The notes beneath the pieces are model-generated. The model saw only the letters and a program-made list of their open reading frames with translations, was not told where the DNA came from and made no database searches. This document shows positions 25,500 through 35,536 of a DNA stretch of 64,000 nt, piece by piece (position 1 is the first letter of the stretch; each line of letters starts with the position of its first letter). Position numbers and translations under genes: made by a program. The stretch is from Lunularia cruciata (taxonomy: Eukaryota > Streptophyta > Marchantiopsida > Lunulariales > Lunulariaceae), in contig OX419761.1 in assembly GCA_948567375.1 (NCBI GenBank), positions 16,680,501 through 16,744,500 on the forward strand. Reading direction: 5' to 3'.

Positions 25500-27044
25500 A
25501 CATACCCGCTCTAGTACAATGCCTTGTCAGAATATGGTGTTCAAATAGAAATTGCATTTTAATTTTCATTGTCTAGAAGGAATATGTCATTGACCTCATG
25601 TTCTTTAACTTCAAATTCCTCCACTACTTCATTTTGGTTAGAGATCCAAAGTTCTTTGAATTGAGGCCCATAGATATTGTGACACATAATGTACCATTCT
25701 TTAAAGTTGTCATGAAAGCCAACTCAAATAACTGATTTTTGAATCACCAATCGGGGAGCGTTTTTCCATCTTATCTTGATCCAATCGCAAATTACTTCTT
25801 CTTTCAGAGGTTTTGGGTTGCCTCCTTGAGTAAGCTCACTATTGCCTGATTTCTTTCAAGCCTCAATCAAAGGAGACAGATTATCCTTACATTACTTGTA
25901 AATTCTGATATCACTAGCTTGAACGTAAGGAGTCAATCTGCCAAGAATAATTGCTGAACTGATTTTTTGATTTGTCATATAGGACTTCACATCATTCAAC
26001 ATATGAGCTTTGCAAGAATCCCATACCATTAGCTTTCCTTGAAGATCTCCAACAACACATGGGAATATCAGATCTCTCCATGAAATCAACAATCCCTAGT
26101 TAAATCATGCTTTGCTTTAGTAAACCACCCATAGACCATGCTTTTTGTGGATAGGTGAATCATTGCCTTTAATAATCACTAGTGGCATCACCTTGCTGCC
26201 ATCGGCTTTTACAGATAACACAACTATTATCCTCATCAATGCAAATCCAATAGTTTTTAATAAAACATGCCTCACGTCTATTATGTTGATTGTTGTTTGC
26301 CAAGGATCTTCTAGATGCACAACAATCTCATCCATCAATATCATATTAGATAAGGCACATGTTTTTCAAAAATTTCTAAGGTATTTCATATATTCAAAGC
26401 ACAATTGAGAAACATTTCATCAAAAGTGTGGCCAAATTTGTAACTCAACAAAACAAGAATAGATTCCACTCCATAAACTTTCTTAGCTAACCGTTTGAAG
26501 CTTTGAAATTCTCCTTACTAATGCTCTCTTGTTTGGCAATTTCTTGGGTGATGTGGTGGACCATCTCTTGGGTTATGTTCTCTTTCATATCTCTCAAATT
26601 CATGATCATATTAGCAATTTTGTCATCAACTTCAATGAAGATGCCTTTGCAACTACCGCCGCTTAAAATTTTCCTTGTCAGGTCACTAGAAAAAGCATTG
26701 ATAATACCACCATGATTAGCCCACCAAGTTCACACTGTGCTTGATGGAAGCTTGAATTTCTTTGTTGCCCAAGTAGGAACACCACCACCATTGTTGCAAA
26801 TCCACTCTATTACTTTGAGCTTCTTGACTCTGTTGTATGCTTCTCTCTTTGACATCATCTTCAAGACCTCAAAGCGAAATAAACTCAATGCAAGAAACCC
26901 TAAATCCCAAAATTGCAACAACACATACTATTAGAAAGGGTGTTCTAATAGTTAGAGCATTGACACACAATGCCCTATTGAAATAGAGCGTTTTATTTGA
27001 TAGGACATTCTAATAGAAAGTGCACTTTAATAGAGCGTGTATGT
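25500..27044 (-). mobile_element. pogo-like (Tc1/mariner superfamily) DNA transposon, complete but inactive
   Basis: Imperfect terminal inverted repeats begin ACATACCCGCTCTAGTAC at 25500 and, on the opposite strand from 27044, ACATACACGCTCTATTAAAG. Similarity continues for about 40 bp. TA dinucleotides lie immediately outside both ends (25498-25499 and 27045-27046), the target site of Tc1/mariner elements. The interior encodes a minus-strand pogo-type transposase remnant. The length of 1545 bp fits a single-gene element. Confidence 0.7.
25560..26924 (-). pseudogene. pogo/CENP-B-type transposase pseudogene
   Basis: The remnant starts with an N-terminal DNA-binding region (KREAYNRVKKLKVIEWICNN near 26845-26780, then VPTWATKKFKLPSSTV). 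In the middle comes a DDE-fold segment, ALMRIIVVLSVKADGSKVMP at about 26230-26180, followed by KGNDSPIHKKHG. Next is MVWDSCKAHMLNDVKSYM, carrying the second catalytic Asp, and LGRLTPYVQASDIRIYK, equivalent to the GGLTP.LQP.D signature with several substitutions. The C-terminal IRWKNAPRLVIQKS matches the usual W.....I.KSF ending. Several stops and frameshifts, and loss of the GGLTP glycine, make it nonfunctional. It is flanked by the element's inverted repeats. Confidence 0.65.
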
Positions 27045-28905
27045 TAGTGAGTAGTGGTTAGTTGGTGGTGGCATTTGGTGTTGGCATTTGGTGGTGATCC
27101 TTGGTGGGATACATGTGGTTGCTATAGTTGTGATTTGAGTCATATTGTCATGATTGAGTTCTTTGGGGATTCTAAAGGAGATAACACTACGGTACATAGT
27201 GGGTTTACCTAAAGTGGCACTCAATATCAACATGTATCTAAGGTCCCAATGAGAGAAGAGACTAACTCTAATTTGAAGTTTGATGTAGGAGCTGATTCAA
27301 TTGAGAGTATACTTGGTGTGTTTACACTATTGTTGTGGGACATGGACAAGATTTATGGGGCCTCCAAAGAACCCTAGGTGCTACTTTGGTACCGTGGGTA
27401 CCATTGAGTTGGATGACTTCATCTAAGAGTTTGATAGTTGGTGTGATTTGTAGAAAATGTAGAACCCAACTTTGTTCACACCCTTCATGGCATAGAAAAG
27501 ATTGTTTCAGCACTTGGAAGGTCCATTGATGGATGATTATCATGAGTTTAGGGAGAGCTCACTTGGAGGAGATTGAGCTATGGAGACAATATTGGTCCAA
27601 ACTACATCTCCATCACTTCAGGCTTGGTTGTTGGGGATAGTTTGGTAGTACCCATAAGTTCTAGCTCTAAGTATGAGCACTAAGTAGACAAGCACTTCAT
27701 CATTGTAATGTCCTTTACCACCAATGCTGACATTCAATATCATCTAAGTCAAAATTTGACTTAACTATTGAGCATAAAGAAATGGACATAATATGAGTAG
27801 GAAATTCTAACATGGTTTCTCTCCCTTGCTCAATGACAGAAGCTGTCTATTGTGATACATTATCATTGTATGTACTGAATGAAGTGAAAGAAGCACTTGA
27901 CTCAATAGCCACCAATTCCCCCAAAAATGAATAGTTTCATTTCATAAGAAGAGTTAACTAGCATATGAAGAGTTTGAAGAGTTTCCATATGAGTCAAAAT
28001 AATTACCAATTATTATCCCCTTGGTAACATCCAATCTGCCTAGCTTCACTCATAACTTGAAATTATTGCTCCAGATTACTCTTGCTTTTCCAATCAATCT
28101 TTGATATGGCGTCTCACACAAATAAAGTTGAGTAAACAATTTACAAATGACCTTCCCTTGGACTCATGCTAAAAATTTCAACCACAAGTCTTTAAAATTC
28201 AATTCAAAACCAATATTAGACCATAATGTGAGCACCACAATTGAAAATAAGATCCTGCATGACACATAGTGGTGGATGTAGTTCATAGAAAGCATGTGCA
28301 ATGATTGGAAGCACTTACCTTCATAAACTTTGGTGCTCTAAGTTCTGGCTCTAGTAGCATTGGTGGATCTAATAGAGGTGCACTAGTTGGAGATGGTGCT
28401 ATTACAAGTGGGAGTACCACTATGGGAGGTGGTGCAATATCAAGGTTTAACCACATGGTGAAGTTCTTCCAATGCTTGAGGTAAAATTGCCAAGGAGTGT
28501 GAATTGAAAAGTTGAGGAGCTTGCAAGAGTTCCAAAAAAAGATTAGAGAGAGCCTACACAAAGCATACACTTACATGAGATGTTTGATCAGTTTACTTCA
28601 AGGAGTTATAGAGGCCTAGGCAATCCAATTTTGGTATAGAATCTTGGACAAGGAGTTGCAACATAGAGTACATGATGCTACATTGTTATAGGCTACTTCA
28701 CCTACTTTGACAATGGTCTTTATTTTGATTGAGTGCATTGAGCTCAACTTGGTAGACTAGAGAGTGGTGACATCTAAATTTAGTAGGGAGAACTCATCCA
28801 CAATTGTTACTTCTAAAGTGTAGCAGAATGCACTATGCCATGTTGGCTTTTGAGGAGAGAGTGGATAGCCTAGATCATATAAATTAAGTGGAAGGCCTAG
28901 TGTAG

Positions 28906-29655
28906 TGTAATACTCCAAGGACAAGAGAAGAGAGAGAAACAAAAATTACATACTCAACATTCGGTGCCCCAAAGGAGCACCTTCTCTTTATTATATAGAC
29001 AAAGAGGATCTCCTCCAAGGAAGCTCTACCATAGGATTAGGCACACAGATAGGTGACCTGTTAGCAAGCTCCACCCTTGGATTACTTACTTGGATGGGTG
29101 ACATGTTGGTCTAGGTCCTATCTCATTGGTCAAACAAGCTTTGACCAAAGTGAATCTTATAGGGAATCTTCCTATGGGAGTCTCAAAATCATGTAAGGTA
29201 ACCATTGGAAAGCTCTTGATGAGACAAACTAGGGGCAGGGAAGGCCAAACTTCTCCCAAATTTGGGGGGGGGGGGGGGAGGGGGGGAATCTGCATATTTT
29301 TGAGGCCTAATTCATTTGTTTAGGCCTTCGAAATTGCCTTCAAAGATTCCAAACATATTTTGGTCCTACTCTATTAGTAAAAGTCCTCTTTTGGTGATAC
29401 CTCTGTCCGATCTGTTTAGTCCATCATGTGTAACATCCTTCTAGATGTTAACAAACCAATTCTCACCTTTAAATCATATGTCTAGCTATTGGTTCTAAGG
29501 TTCTCAAGTCTATTTTGGTTTCTACTCTATTAGTAGAAGTGCTCTTTTGGTGATACTTTTATCTAATATATTTTGACCATCATGCATAACATCATTCTAG
29601 ATGTTACCAAACCAAATTTCACATCTAGATCATATGGTTAGCTCTTGGTATTACA
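28906..29655 (-). repeat. 3' LTR of element A
   Basis: The 750-bp LTR is bounded by TG and CA. It contains a poly-G tract on the plus strand near 29263-29286 and two diverged internal copies of a segment of about 150 bp starting CTCTATTAGTA. A TATA-like TCTATATAATAAAG on the minus strand lies near 28990-29003 and would start transcripts about 90 bp before the LTR end. It is longer than the 5' LTR, which has lost about 70 bp. Confidence 0.85.
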
Positions 29656-29673
29656 AACCTCCCTCCTTTTAAG
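29656..29673 (-). other. polypurine tract of element A
   Basis: The minus strand reads AAAAGGAGGGAGGTT directly before the 3' LTR, the expected plus-strand primer for second-strand synthesis. Element E has the same layout at 43150-43167. Confidence 0.75.
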
Positions 29674-29744
29674 ACACAATGTACTCATTGTGCAATTGTT
29701 GCTCAAATGCCTGCACCAATACCGGTGCATGTGTCAAATTGGCA

Positions 29745-29890
29745 GCGGGCTCCTAGGTTGCTTCATAGAGGGGTTAACCTTTCCACTATACTAGATATTC
29801 CACCCACGGATGACAAGTACCACGCATGCATTTTTGGATAATACGCTCCACTTCATATTCCTCTATGCCATTGATGAGTGTCGGACAAGG
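29745..29890 (-). pseudogene. decayed chromodomain at the integrase C-terminus of element A
   Basis: Downstream of the integrase frame the minus strand encodes NGIEEYEVERIIQKC, then HPWVEYLV, stop, WKG, stop, PLYEAT, stop. This is the chromodomain signature (EYEVE.I, EYLVKWKGY, W) with three stops. In chromoviruses this domain guides integration to particular chromatin. The intact counterpart is in element B at 41170-41340. Confidence 0.65.
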
Positions 29891-31699
29891 TCAAATGTCT
29901 TGGGTGGAATGACCCGGGCCTGAGCGGGGAGCATATCTGCGTAGTAGGGAAACATGGAACACGAGATGGATCTTCATGTGTGGTGGTAGCTCAAGGTGAT
30001 AGGCCACATCACCAACGTGACGAAGAATCAAGAAAGGCCCAATAAAGCGAGGTCTGAGCTTACGAGGTCCAACTAATGTGAGGTTGGTTGTCAATAGCCA
30101 CACTTGATCCCCAACATTGAACTCCATGTGCCTATGGTGGGCATAAGCATATTGATTTTGTTGATTTTGTGCAATCTGTAATCTGTGCTTGGCGCTCTTC
30201 ACACCTTGTTGGATTCTAGAAACAAACGTGTTGACTGTATCAACCTTGGTAGCCACTGGATGGATCTTCATCAAGCTAGAAGATGTGAAGGGATACTCAC
30301 CATACATGAGGAAGAATGGAGTGAATTGGGTGGATGCATTCACTAAATTGTTGTAAGAAAATTCCACCAACGGGAGTAGGGTGCCCCACCTCTCTTGCTC
30401 TTCTAAGGTGAAGCCGCGTAACATGTCTTCAATCATGTGATTAACCCGCTCTATTTGGCCATCTGTTTGTAGGTAGTAAGTTGTGGACATGGCCAACTTG
30501 GTTTTGAAGAAACCAAAGAGTGTTCGCCAAAACAAACTAGTGAATTGAGTGCCTCTATAAGTGATAAGTACTTTAGACAAGCCATGATGAGAGAAGATTG
30601 CATCTAAGTATAATTGAGCTAGTTGTGGAGTGGTCACATCCTTGGTAGTAGGGCGTACATGAATCATTTTGCTGAGCCGGTCCACAAAGACCACGATGGA
30701 ATCAAAACTTGAGGTGGTCTTGGGTAATTCACAGACAAGATCCATACTCACTTGTTCCCAACGTTGGGTAGGCGTGGGGAGAGGTTGAAAGAGCCCTGTA
30801 GGAGCTTGATTAGAAGCTTTGTTTTGTTGACAAAGTAAGCAGCTGTGCACATAGTCCATCACGTTGTTGCTCATCTTAGGCCAATAGTAATGGCATTGGA
30901 TTGCATCCAAGGTCTTGTCCACTCCGACATGACCTGCAATGGCCAAATCATGACATTCTGCTAGAATGGTGGTGCATAATTCTGGGACATTTGGGATCCA
31001 TAATCTTCCATCACAAAAGGTGAGTCCTTGGGTGCTAGTGACACCTTTGGATGATTGTGCTTCTACAATCTGTGGATCAATTTTTGTAGCAGCAAGAATC
31101 TTTGGCCAAAATTTAGGGTTAATTTTAACCTCTACCACCAAGTTGTTTGCCATTTGCATGCGGGTGAATGCATTTGCAAGTTGCTTCTTCCCTTCCACGC
31201 ACGCAATTGTCATGTTGAAGCATTGTCGCCACTCTGCCCACCAAATTTGGCAACAAGATAGATCTTTCTGCATCTCAAGGTAGACTAGAGGTTTGTGGTC
31301 TACCTCTACTACAAATGCCTTCTTGCCCAGATAGTGCTTCCAATGCTTGGTTGCTAGAACGATGGACAACTCTTCTCATTTTGTGGTGTGGTAGTTGCAC
31401 TCTGCCGGTAACAACTTTTGAGAGAAATATGCAATTGGATGCCATCCGTCATGCCACTCTTGTTGTAGGACTGCTCCTATTGCTACGCTTGATGCATCTG
31501 TAGCCAACTTGATTGGACGGTTTGGGTCATACCACTTCAAGATTGGTGCATGTAGCAAGGCGGCTTTCAATTCTTGAAAGGCCAACTCTTGTGCGGTTCC
31601 CCATGTCCACTTCTTCCCCTTGCCAAGTAGTGCCGTTAAAGGCTGTGCAACCTTGGAGAATTCATTGACAAATCTACAATAGAATCCCGTCAACCCCAA
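29891..31699 (-). pseudogene. RNase H and integrase of element A
   Basis: Two adjoining frames (31376-31699 and 29891-31369) encode the RT thumb (GLTGFYCRFVNEFSKVAQPL) and RNase H (ATDASSVAIGAVL, VDHKPL). Integrase follows, with its HHCC zinc domain (ECHDLAIAGHVGVDKTLDA, HSCLLCQQNK) and a DDE core (SMDLVCELP and TDGQIERVNHMIEDML). It ends in the GPY/F region LRPRFIGPFLILRHVG. The position of the second catalytic Asp reads ITYRGTQF, with Tyr for Asp, which should abolish strand transfer. A stop also separates RNase H from the rest. Confidence 0.8.
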
Positions 31700-31866
31700 G
31701 AAGCTCTTGAGTTGAGTCTGATCTTCTAGAGCACTTCATTTTTGAATGACCTCTATTTTATCCATCAATACTTGAATGCCCTTTGCACTTACTCTATGCC
31801 CCAAGTAGTCTACTTCAGACTTGCCAAACTTGCACTTTGAGATTTTGGCATACAATCTATTCTGTC

Positions 31867-32754
31867 TTAGAATCTTAGATGTTGTTTGTGTTCCGTCATT
31901 GTGCTACTGTATACTAAGATATCATCCAAGAAGACGATAATAGACTTATCCAAGTATGGATGAAATATGTCATTCATTAGACTCATGAAAGTGGCAGGTG
32001 CATTGGTGAGGCCAAAAGGCATCACAAGATACTCAAAGTGGCCATACCTCATTTGATATGTAGTTTTGTACACATTCTCCTCTGCAATTCGGATTTGATT
32101 GTAACCACTCCGCAAGTCCAATTTGGTGAAGTATCTCACTCCATGGATTTGATCAAATAGGTCATCCATGTGAGGTAAGGGGTATTTGTTCTTGATTGTT
32201 TGTTGATTGAGACCTTGATAGTCAATGCACATGCGCATTGTACCATCCTTCTTCTTCACAAACAAGACAGGAGCCCCATATAGTGATACGTTAGGTTGGA
32301 TGAACCCCTTCTGTAGCATCTCCTCAATTTGAGTCTTACATTCCTCCAACTCATGAGGTGATAAGCGATATGGGGCCTTACAAGGAGGTGTCTTCCCCAA
32401 GAGCGTCTCAATTTTATGATCTACTCTCCTTTTTGGTGGTAATCTTGAGGGTAGATCATCAAGAAAGACATCTTGAAATTCATCCACCACAGCCTTTAAT
32501 TTCTCAGGAATTTGTCCATCAAGTTGTGCACTCTGGACTTCTCTTATTAGATCCATGAAACATCTATCGGTCTTACAGACAATTGCCGTCCCTATGACAT
32601 ATAGAGGCAAATCTTGCCTGGGTGATTTTTCTTTAATCCCAATGATTGACCATTGGTGGGTTCTCACTACTTTCTTCCTCCAATCTACCATAGGGTTGTA
32701 ATGCTCCATCCATGGCATGCCTAAGATTGCATCATAACGAGCTAATTGTATCAA
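31867..32754 (-). pseudogene. reverse transcriptase of element A
   Basis: The 295-codon open segment carries RT motifs in order: the connecting [20 protein letters not shown], the LPPYRL-like [47 protein letters not shown], then [17 protein letters not shown] and the catalytic FLDDILVYS (F for the more usual Y). It would copy the element RNA into DNA. The frame breaks just after the catalytic motif at 31867 and resumes in another phase, so a full polyprotein is no longer made. Confidence 0.8.
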
Positions 32755-32769
32755 TCGCCACTCATTTGC

Positions 32770-32985
32770 TTCCTGATATTCTTATACAGAGAGTGTGACT
32801 TGTCTAGGTAATGATTCAATCCTTTCTGTTTGCTCTTTAAGCAACTTCTTTACTCCTATCTCTCTCTAGATCCATTCCCAATCTTATTGCAACAAAGCAA
32901 GATAAGAAATTCTTTGTTGCTCCCGGATCGATTAATACTCTTACTTGATTACCTCTGAGTACTCCATTCATGACAATCAATTGTG
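32770..32985 (-). pseudogene. retropepsin-like protease of element A, degraded
   Basis: Broken frames include a NRSGATKNFLS segment corresponding to the aspartic-protease active-site loop (family pattern D-S/T-G-A). In-frame stops precede the RT frame. In element E the matching piece is better preserved (46656-46883), but its loop reads LIDLGVTNNFLS. Confidence 0.5.
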
Positions 32986-33183
32986 AGGTTGCCTTTTGGG
33001 ATCTTTGTACATTAGTCTTCTTCTTTCCCTCACTTCTCTTCTTCCTTCTTGAGCCAGTAAGGCCGCAAGGTACATTTACTAGCGATCTTTGTTTTCCAAA
33101 GTGTTTTCCACCTCCTTCTCTTCAATGCGCCTCTCCATGTTGTTCAAAGATTGCTTGTATGAAGGCCGAGGGCCTCTAGGGAA

Positions 33184-33803
33184 ATGAGTGTGACAATTAG
33201 TAGATATGTGCCCAATACGGCCACAATTGTAACAACAACGTTATTCTCCTTGAGTTCCATCTCCTTGTGGGACTCTATCTCTTCATTCTTCTACCCGTCC
33301 ATGCTCTCCTTGAAGCGGTCGTACTCCTCAATCTTGAAATCAAAGGTTGCCCAATTCCATTGGTACGGGTCCACCCATGTGTGGCATTTCTGCCCGGTAA
33401 TGTTGAGATGGAACTACTCCTTCACCTCCACCCAATGCTCTTGCTATTCTCTGTGCACAAGCAATGGCTTCAAATACTATACGAGGATTTTGCACCATGA
33501 CTTCTTGGCAAATCCGCTCCTTTAACCCTCGTTTGAAATTGTCAAGAGCCTCTGCTAGACTCAAGTCGGTTATTGCAACTTGTAGATCCAGAAATGCCTC
33601 CACATACTCTTGTACACTGTTCTTCTAATCAATCCCCATAGTCGGGTTTGAGCCATTTGCACAAAATCCACCAATTGGAAATTCTTCAGCAATCCTTCTT
33701 GCATTGATGTCCATGTGACCTCCCTTCTCTTTGCTAACATGGATCGTTCCCAAAAATCATACCATGTGAGGGCTTTATTGGTCAAGTACCCACATGCAAA
33801 CAC
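33184..33803 (-). pseudogene. gag of element A, frameshifted
   Basis: The capsid part reads CGYLTNKALTWYDFWERSM and GLLKNFQLVDFVQMAQTRLW (33803 down to about 33640). It continues in another frame with EAFLDLQVAITDLSLAEALD and KRGLKERICQEV at 33603-33480, so a frameshift lies near 33600. A CCHC zinc knuckle, CYNCGRIGHISTNC, follows at about 33237-33195. Gag would form the virus-like particle that packages the element RNA. The frameshift makes this copy defective. Confidence 0.7.
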
Positions 33804-34188
33804 ACTTGCAACATGCTCCGTGATCTATGTTGAGAACAATTGGAAATATTGATTCATTCTTGAGATCCAATTTTCCACTACTCCCATCATACGTTGCTCC
33901 TTGTAAGGCTCAATGTTGCAGGTCTTCTTCATCTGGATAGCAATGTGGCTTCATTGTTGATAGGGTTTGTAGGTATAGGTGCCTCTCCAAGTGCTTTGGT
34001 CGCAAATATTGGGTTTTGAGATAGCTCTTCTTCTTGCATGGCTTGATTGTTCTTGAGGATCTGCACTTGACTTTGTAATGTCTCCATGGTCATCTTAATC
34101 TCTCAAAATTCATTCAACATCCCTTGCATTCCTTGCACTAGCTCTTGCAATTTTAGATTCCTGCAACACTCAATTGCTATTGTTTACT

Positions 34189-34392
34189 TCAATATAGAGT
34201 CAATATGATCACTCTGGAAGGCGTACAAACTATCGGAACTACCATTGGGACCTCAGAAGCTATCACTCGTTGATAATACTCCTTGCCAAAATTTCTAACC
34301 ACAAAATCTCTAAACATCACTTTTGGTCTCACTACATAACAGATTTCTACTTGAGTGTTGAAAGGGAGAGGATTTGAGACATTCACATCCAT
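34189..34392 (-). CDS. short conserved frame upstream of gag, element A (second)
   Basis: The 67-residue frame contains NPLPFNTQVEICYVV, PKVMFRDFVVRNFG and EYYQRV, and ends VIILTLY. The related frame in element E at 48094-48291 keeps NPLPFNTQIEI, PKVMFKDFMV, NFGEEYYQRV and VIILTLY. Most differences are conservative (V/I, R/K), the pattern expected of a translated peptide. It sits between the primer site and gag, so it may be the true N-terminal part of gag separated by a frameshift, or a separate leader protein. The function is unknown. Confidence 0.5.
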   Translation of the reverse strand: MDVNVSNPLPFNTQVEICYVVRPKVMFRDFVVRNFGKEYYQRVIASEVPMVVPIVCTPSRVIILTLY

Positions 34393-34433
34393 ATCATCAT
34401 AGTAGAATGTAGATTGTCAATTCCCACTCTCTA

Positions 34434-34619
34434 TCATATATCACCATAGGTAGAATCATCGGGTTTGGTGAGTTCATCACCCTGTCCATGAATTTTGCAC
34501 CAAAGTGATAAACTAGCGATACCCTCATTTGCTCCCGCTGGATGTACATAACCTTGATGTGGAATGGATAATAGAAATGGAAAGCTAGGGGTGGGAAATT
34601 GTCCTCCCGGTGCATCCAT
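34434..34619 (-). CDS. short conserved frame upstream of gag, element A (first)
   Basis: This 61-codon frame begins MDAPGGQFPTPSFPF and ends KPDDSTYGDI. In element E the same region (about 48515-48345, minus) reads MEAPGGQYPTLHFPY and ends KPSDLAYGDL, with one in-frame stop. The two copies are clearly diverged in DNA yet keep residues and the same terminal stop position, which suggests the frame was once translated. The product is proline- and glycine-rich at its start and otherwise unrecognised. Confidence 0.4.
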   Translation of the reverse strand: MDAPGGQFPTPSFPFLLSIPHQGYVHPAGANEGIASLSLWCKIHGQGDELTKPDDSTYGDI

Positions 34620-34741
34620 CCCATCCGCTCTCTAAAGTCCTTCCTAAGTCTAGCAACTACTCTATGTTCTCCACCTCAAATTACTCAGTTTTAGTAGTTT
34701 GTGCTCTACCAAGAGGGGTGATCCACTCTCTTGGACTAAGA

Positions 34742-34759
34742 TACTTGCTCTGATACCAT
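34742..34759 (-). other. primer binding site of element A (initiator tRNA-Met type)
   Basis: On the minus strand the base A and then TGGTATCAGAGCAAGTA follow directly after the 5' LTR. TGGTATCAGAGC is the usual plant complement of the initiator tRNA-Met 3' end, so reverse transcription would be primed by that tRNA. Confidence 0.8.
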
Positions 34760-35436
34760 TGTAATACTCCGAGGACAAGAGAAGAGAGAGAAACACAAAT
34801 TACACACTCAACATTTGGTGTCCCAAAGGAGCACCTTCTCTTTATTATATAGACAAGGAGGATCTCCTCCAAGAAAGCTCCACCATAGGATTAGGCACAT
34901 AGATAGGTGACATGTCAGCAAGCTCCACCCTTGGATTACTTACTTGGATGGGTGACATGTTGGTCTAGGTCCTATATGGTTGGTCAAACAAGCTTTGACT
35001 GGAGGGAATTGTTTAGGAAATCTTCCTATAGGAGTCTCAGAATCATGTGAGTAAGGTACCATTGGAAAGCTCTTGATGAGACAAACAGGGGAGAGGGAAG
35101 GCCAAAATTTCTTCCAATTGGGGGGGGGGGGATCTGCACATTTTTGAGGCCTAATTCATTTGTTTAGGCCTCCAAAATAGCCTTCAAAGATTTCATGCAT
35201 ATTTTGGTTTCTACTCTATTACTCTACATATTTTGGTTTCTACTCTATTTTAAATCATATTTCTAGCTATTGGTTCTAAGGTTCTCAAGTCTATTTTGGT
35301 TTTTGCTCTATTAGTAGAAGTACTCTTTTGGTGATACTTCTATCTGATCTATTTTGACCATCATGTATAATATTATTCTAGATGTTACCAAACCAAATTT
35401 CACATCTAGATCATATGGCTAGCTCTTGGTATTATA
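34760..35436 (-). repeat. 5' LTR of element A
   Basis: The 677-bp LTR is colinear with 28906-29655 apart from an internal deletion. Its outer end reads TATTATA where the other copy has TATTACA, so the terminal CA has mutated. The minus-strand TATA-like box is at 34842-34852, and a shortened poly-G tract is at about 35120-35130. Confidence 0.85.
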
Positions 35437-35497
35437 TGTAGCTAGACCCTTACCATAATTTTCAAATCAGTAGTAACTAATGAGTGGTGGTGTTGCT

Positions 35498-35536
35498 TGT
35501 TGGACTTGTGGTGGACCTCACTGCAAGAGAGAGTGC
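35498..35536 (+). pseudogene. gag zinc knuckle of element D
   Basis: The codons read CWTCGGPHCKREC, a Cx2Cx3Hx4C nucleocapsid knuckle that binds genomic RNA in gypsy gag proteins. It lies just right of the target duplication of element A, so A split the gag gene between its capsid part, left of A, and this knuckle. Confidence 0.6.

Larger units (their letters stand above)
28906..35436 (-). mobile_element. Ty3/gypsy chromovirus-type retrotransposon A, full length, inactive
   Basis: LTRs at 28906-29655 and 34760-35436 start TGTAATACTCC and end GGTATTACA or GGTATTATA. The 5-bp target duplication TGTAG flanks the element (28901-28905 and 35437-35441). The minus-strand interior has, in order, an initiator-Met-type primer site, two short frames, gag with a zinc knuckle, protease, reverse transcriptase, RNase H, integrase, a decayed chromodomain and a polypurine tract. 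The PR-RT-RH-IN order defines Ty3/gypsy; the terminal chromodomain points to chromoviruses. It sits inside gag of element D. Confidence 0.9.

Noticed and set aside
30966-31503. Plus-strand frames opposite the integrase/RNase H of element A
   Set aside because: These are antisense shadows of the minus-strand pol frame, which carries the real catalytic motifs.
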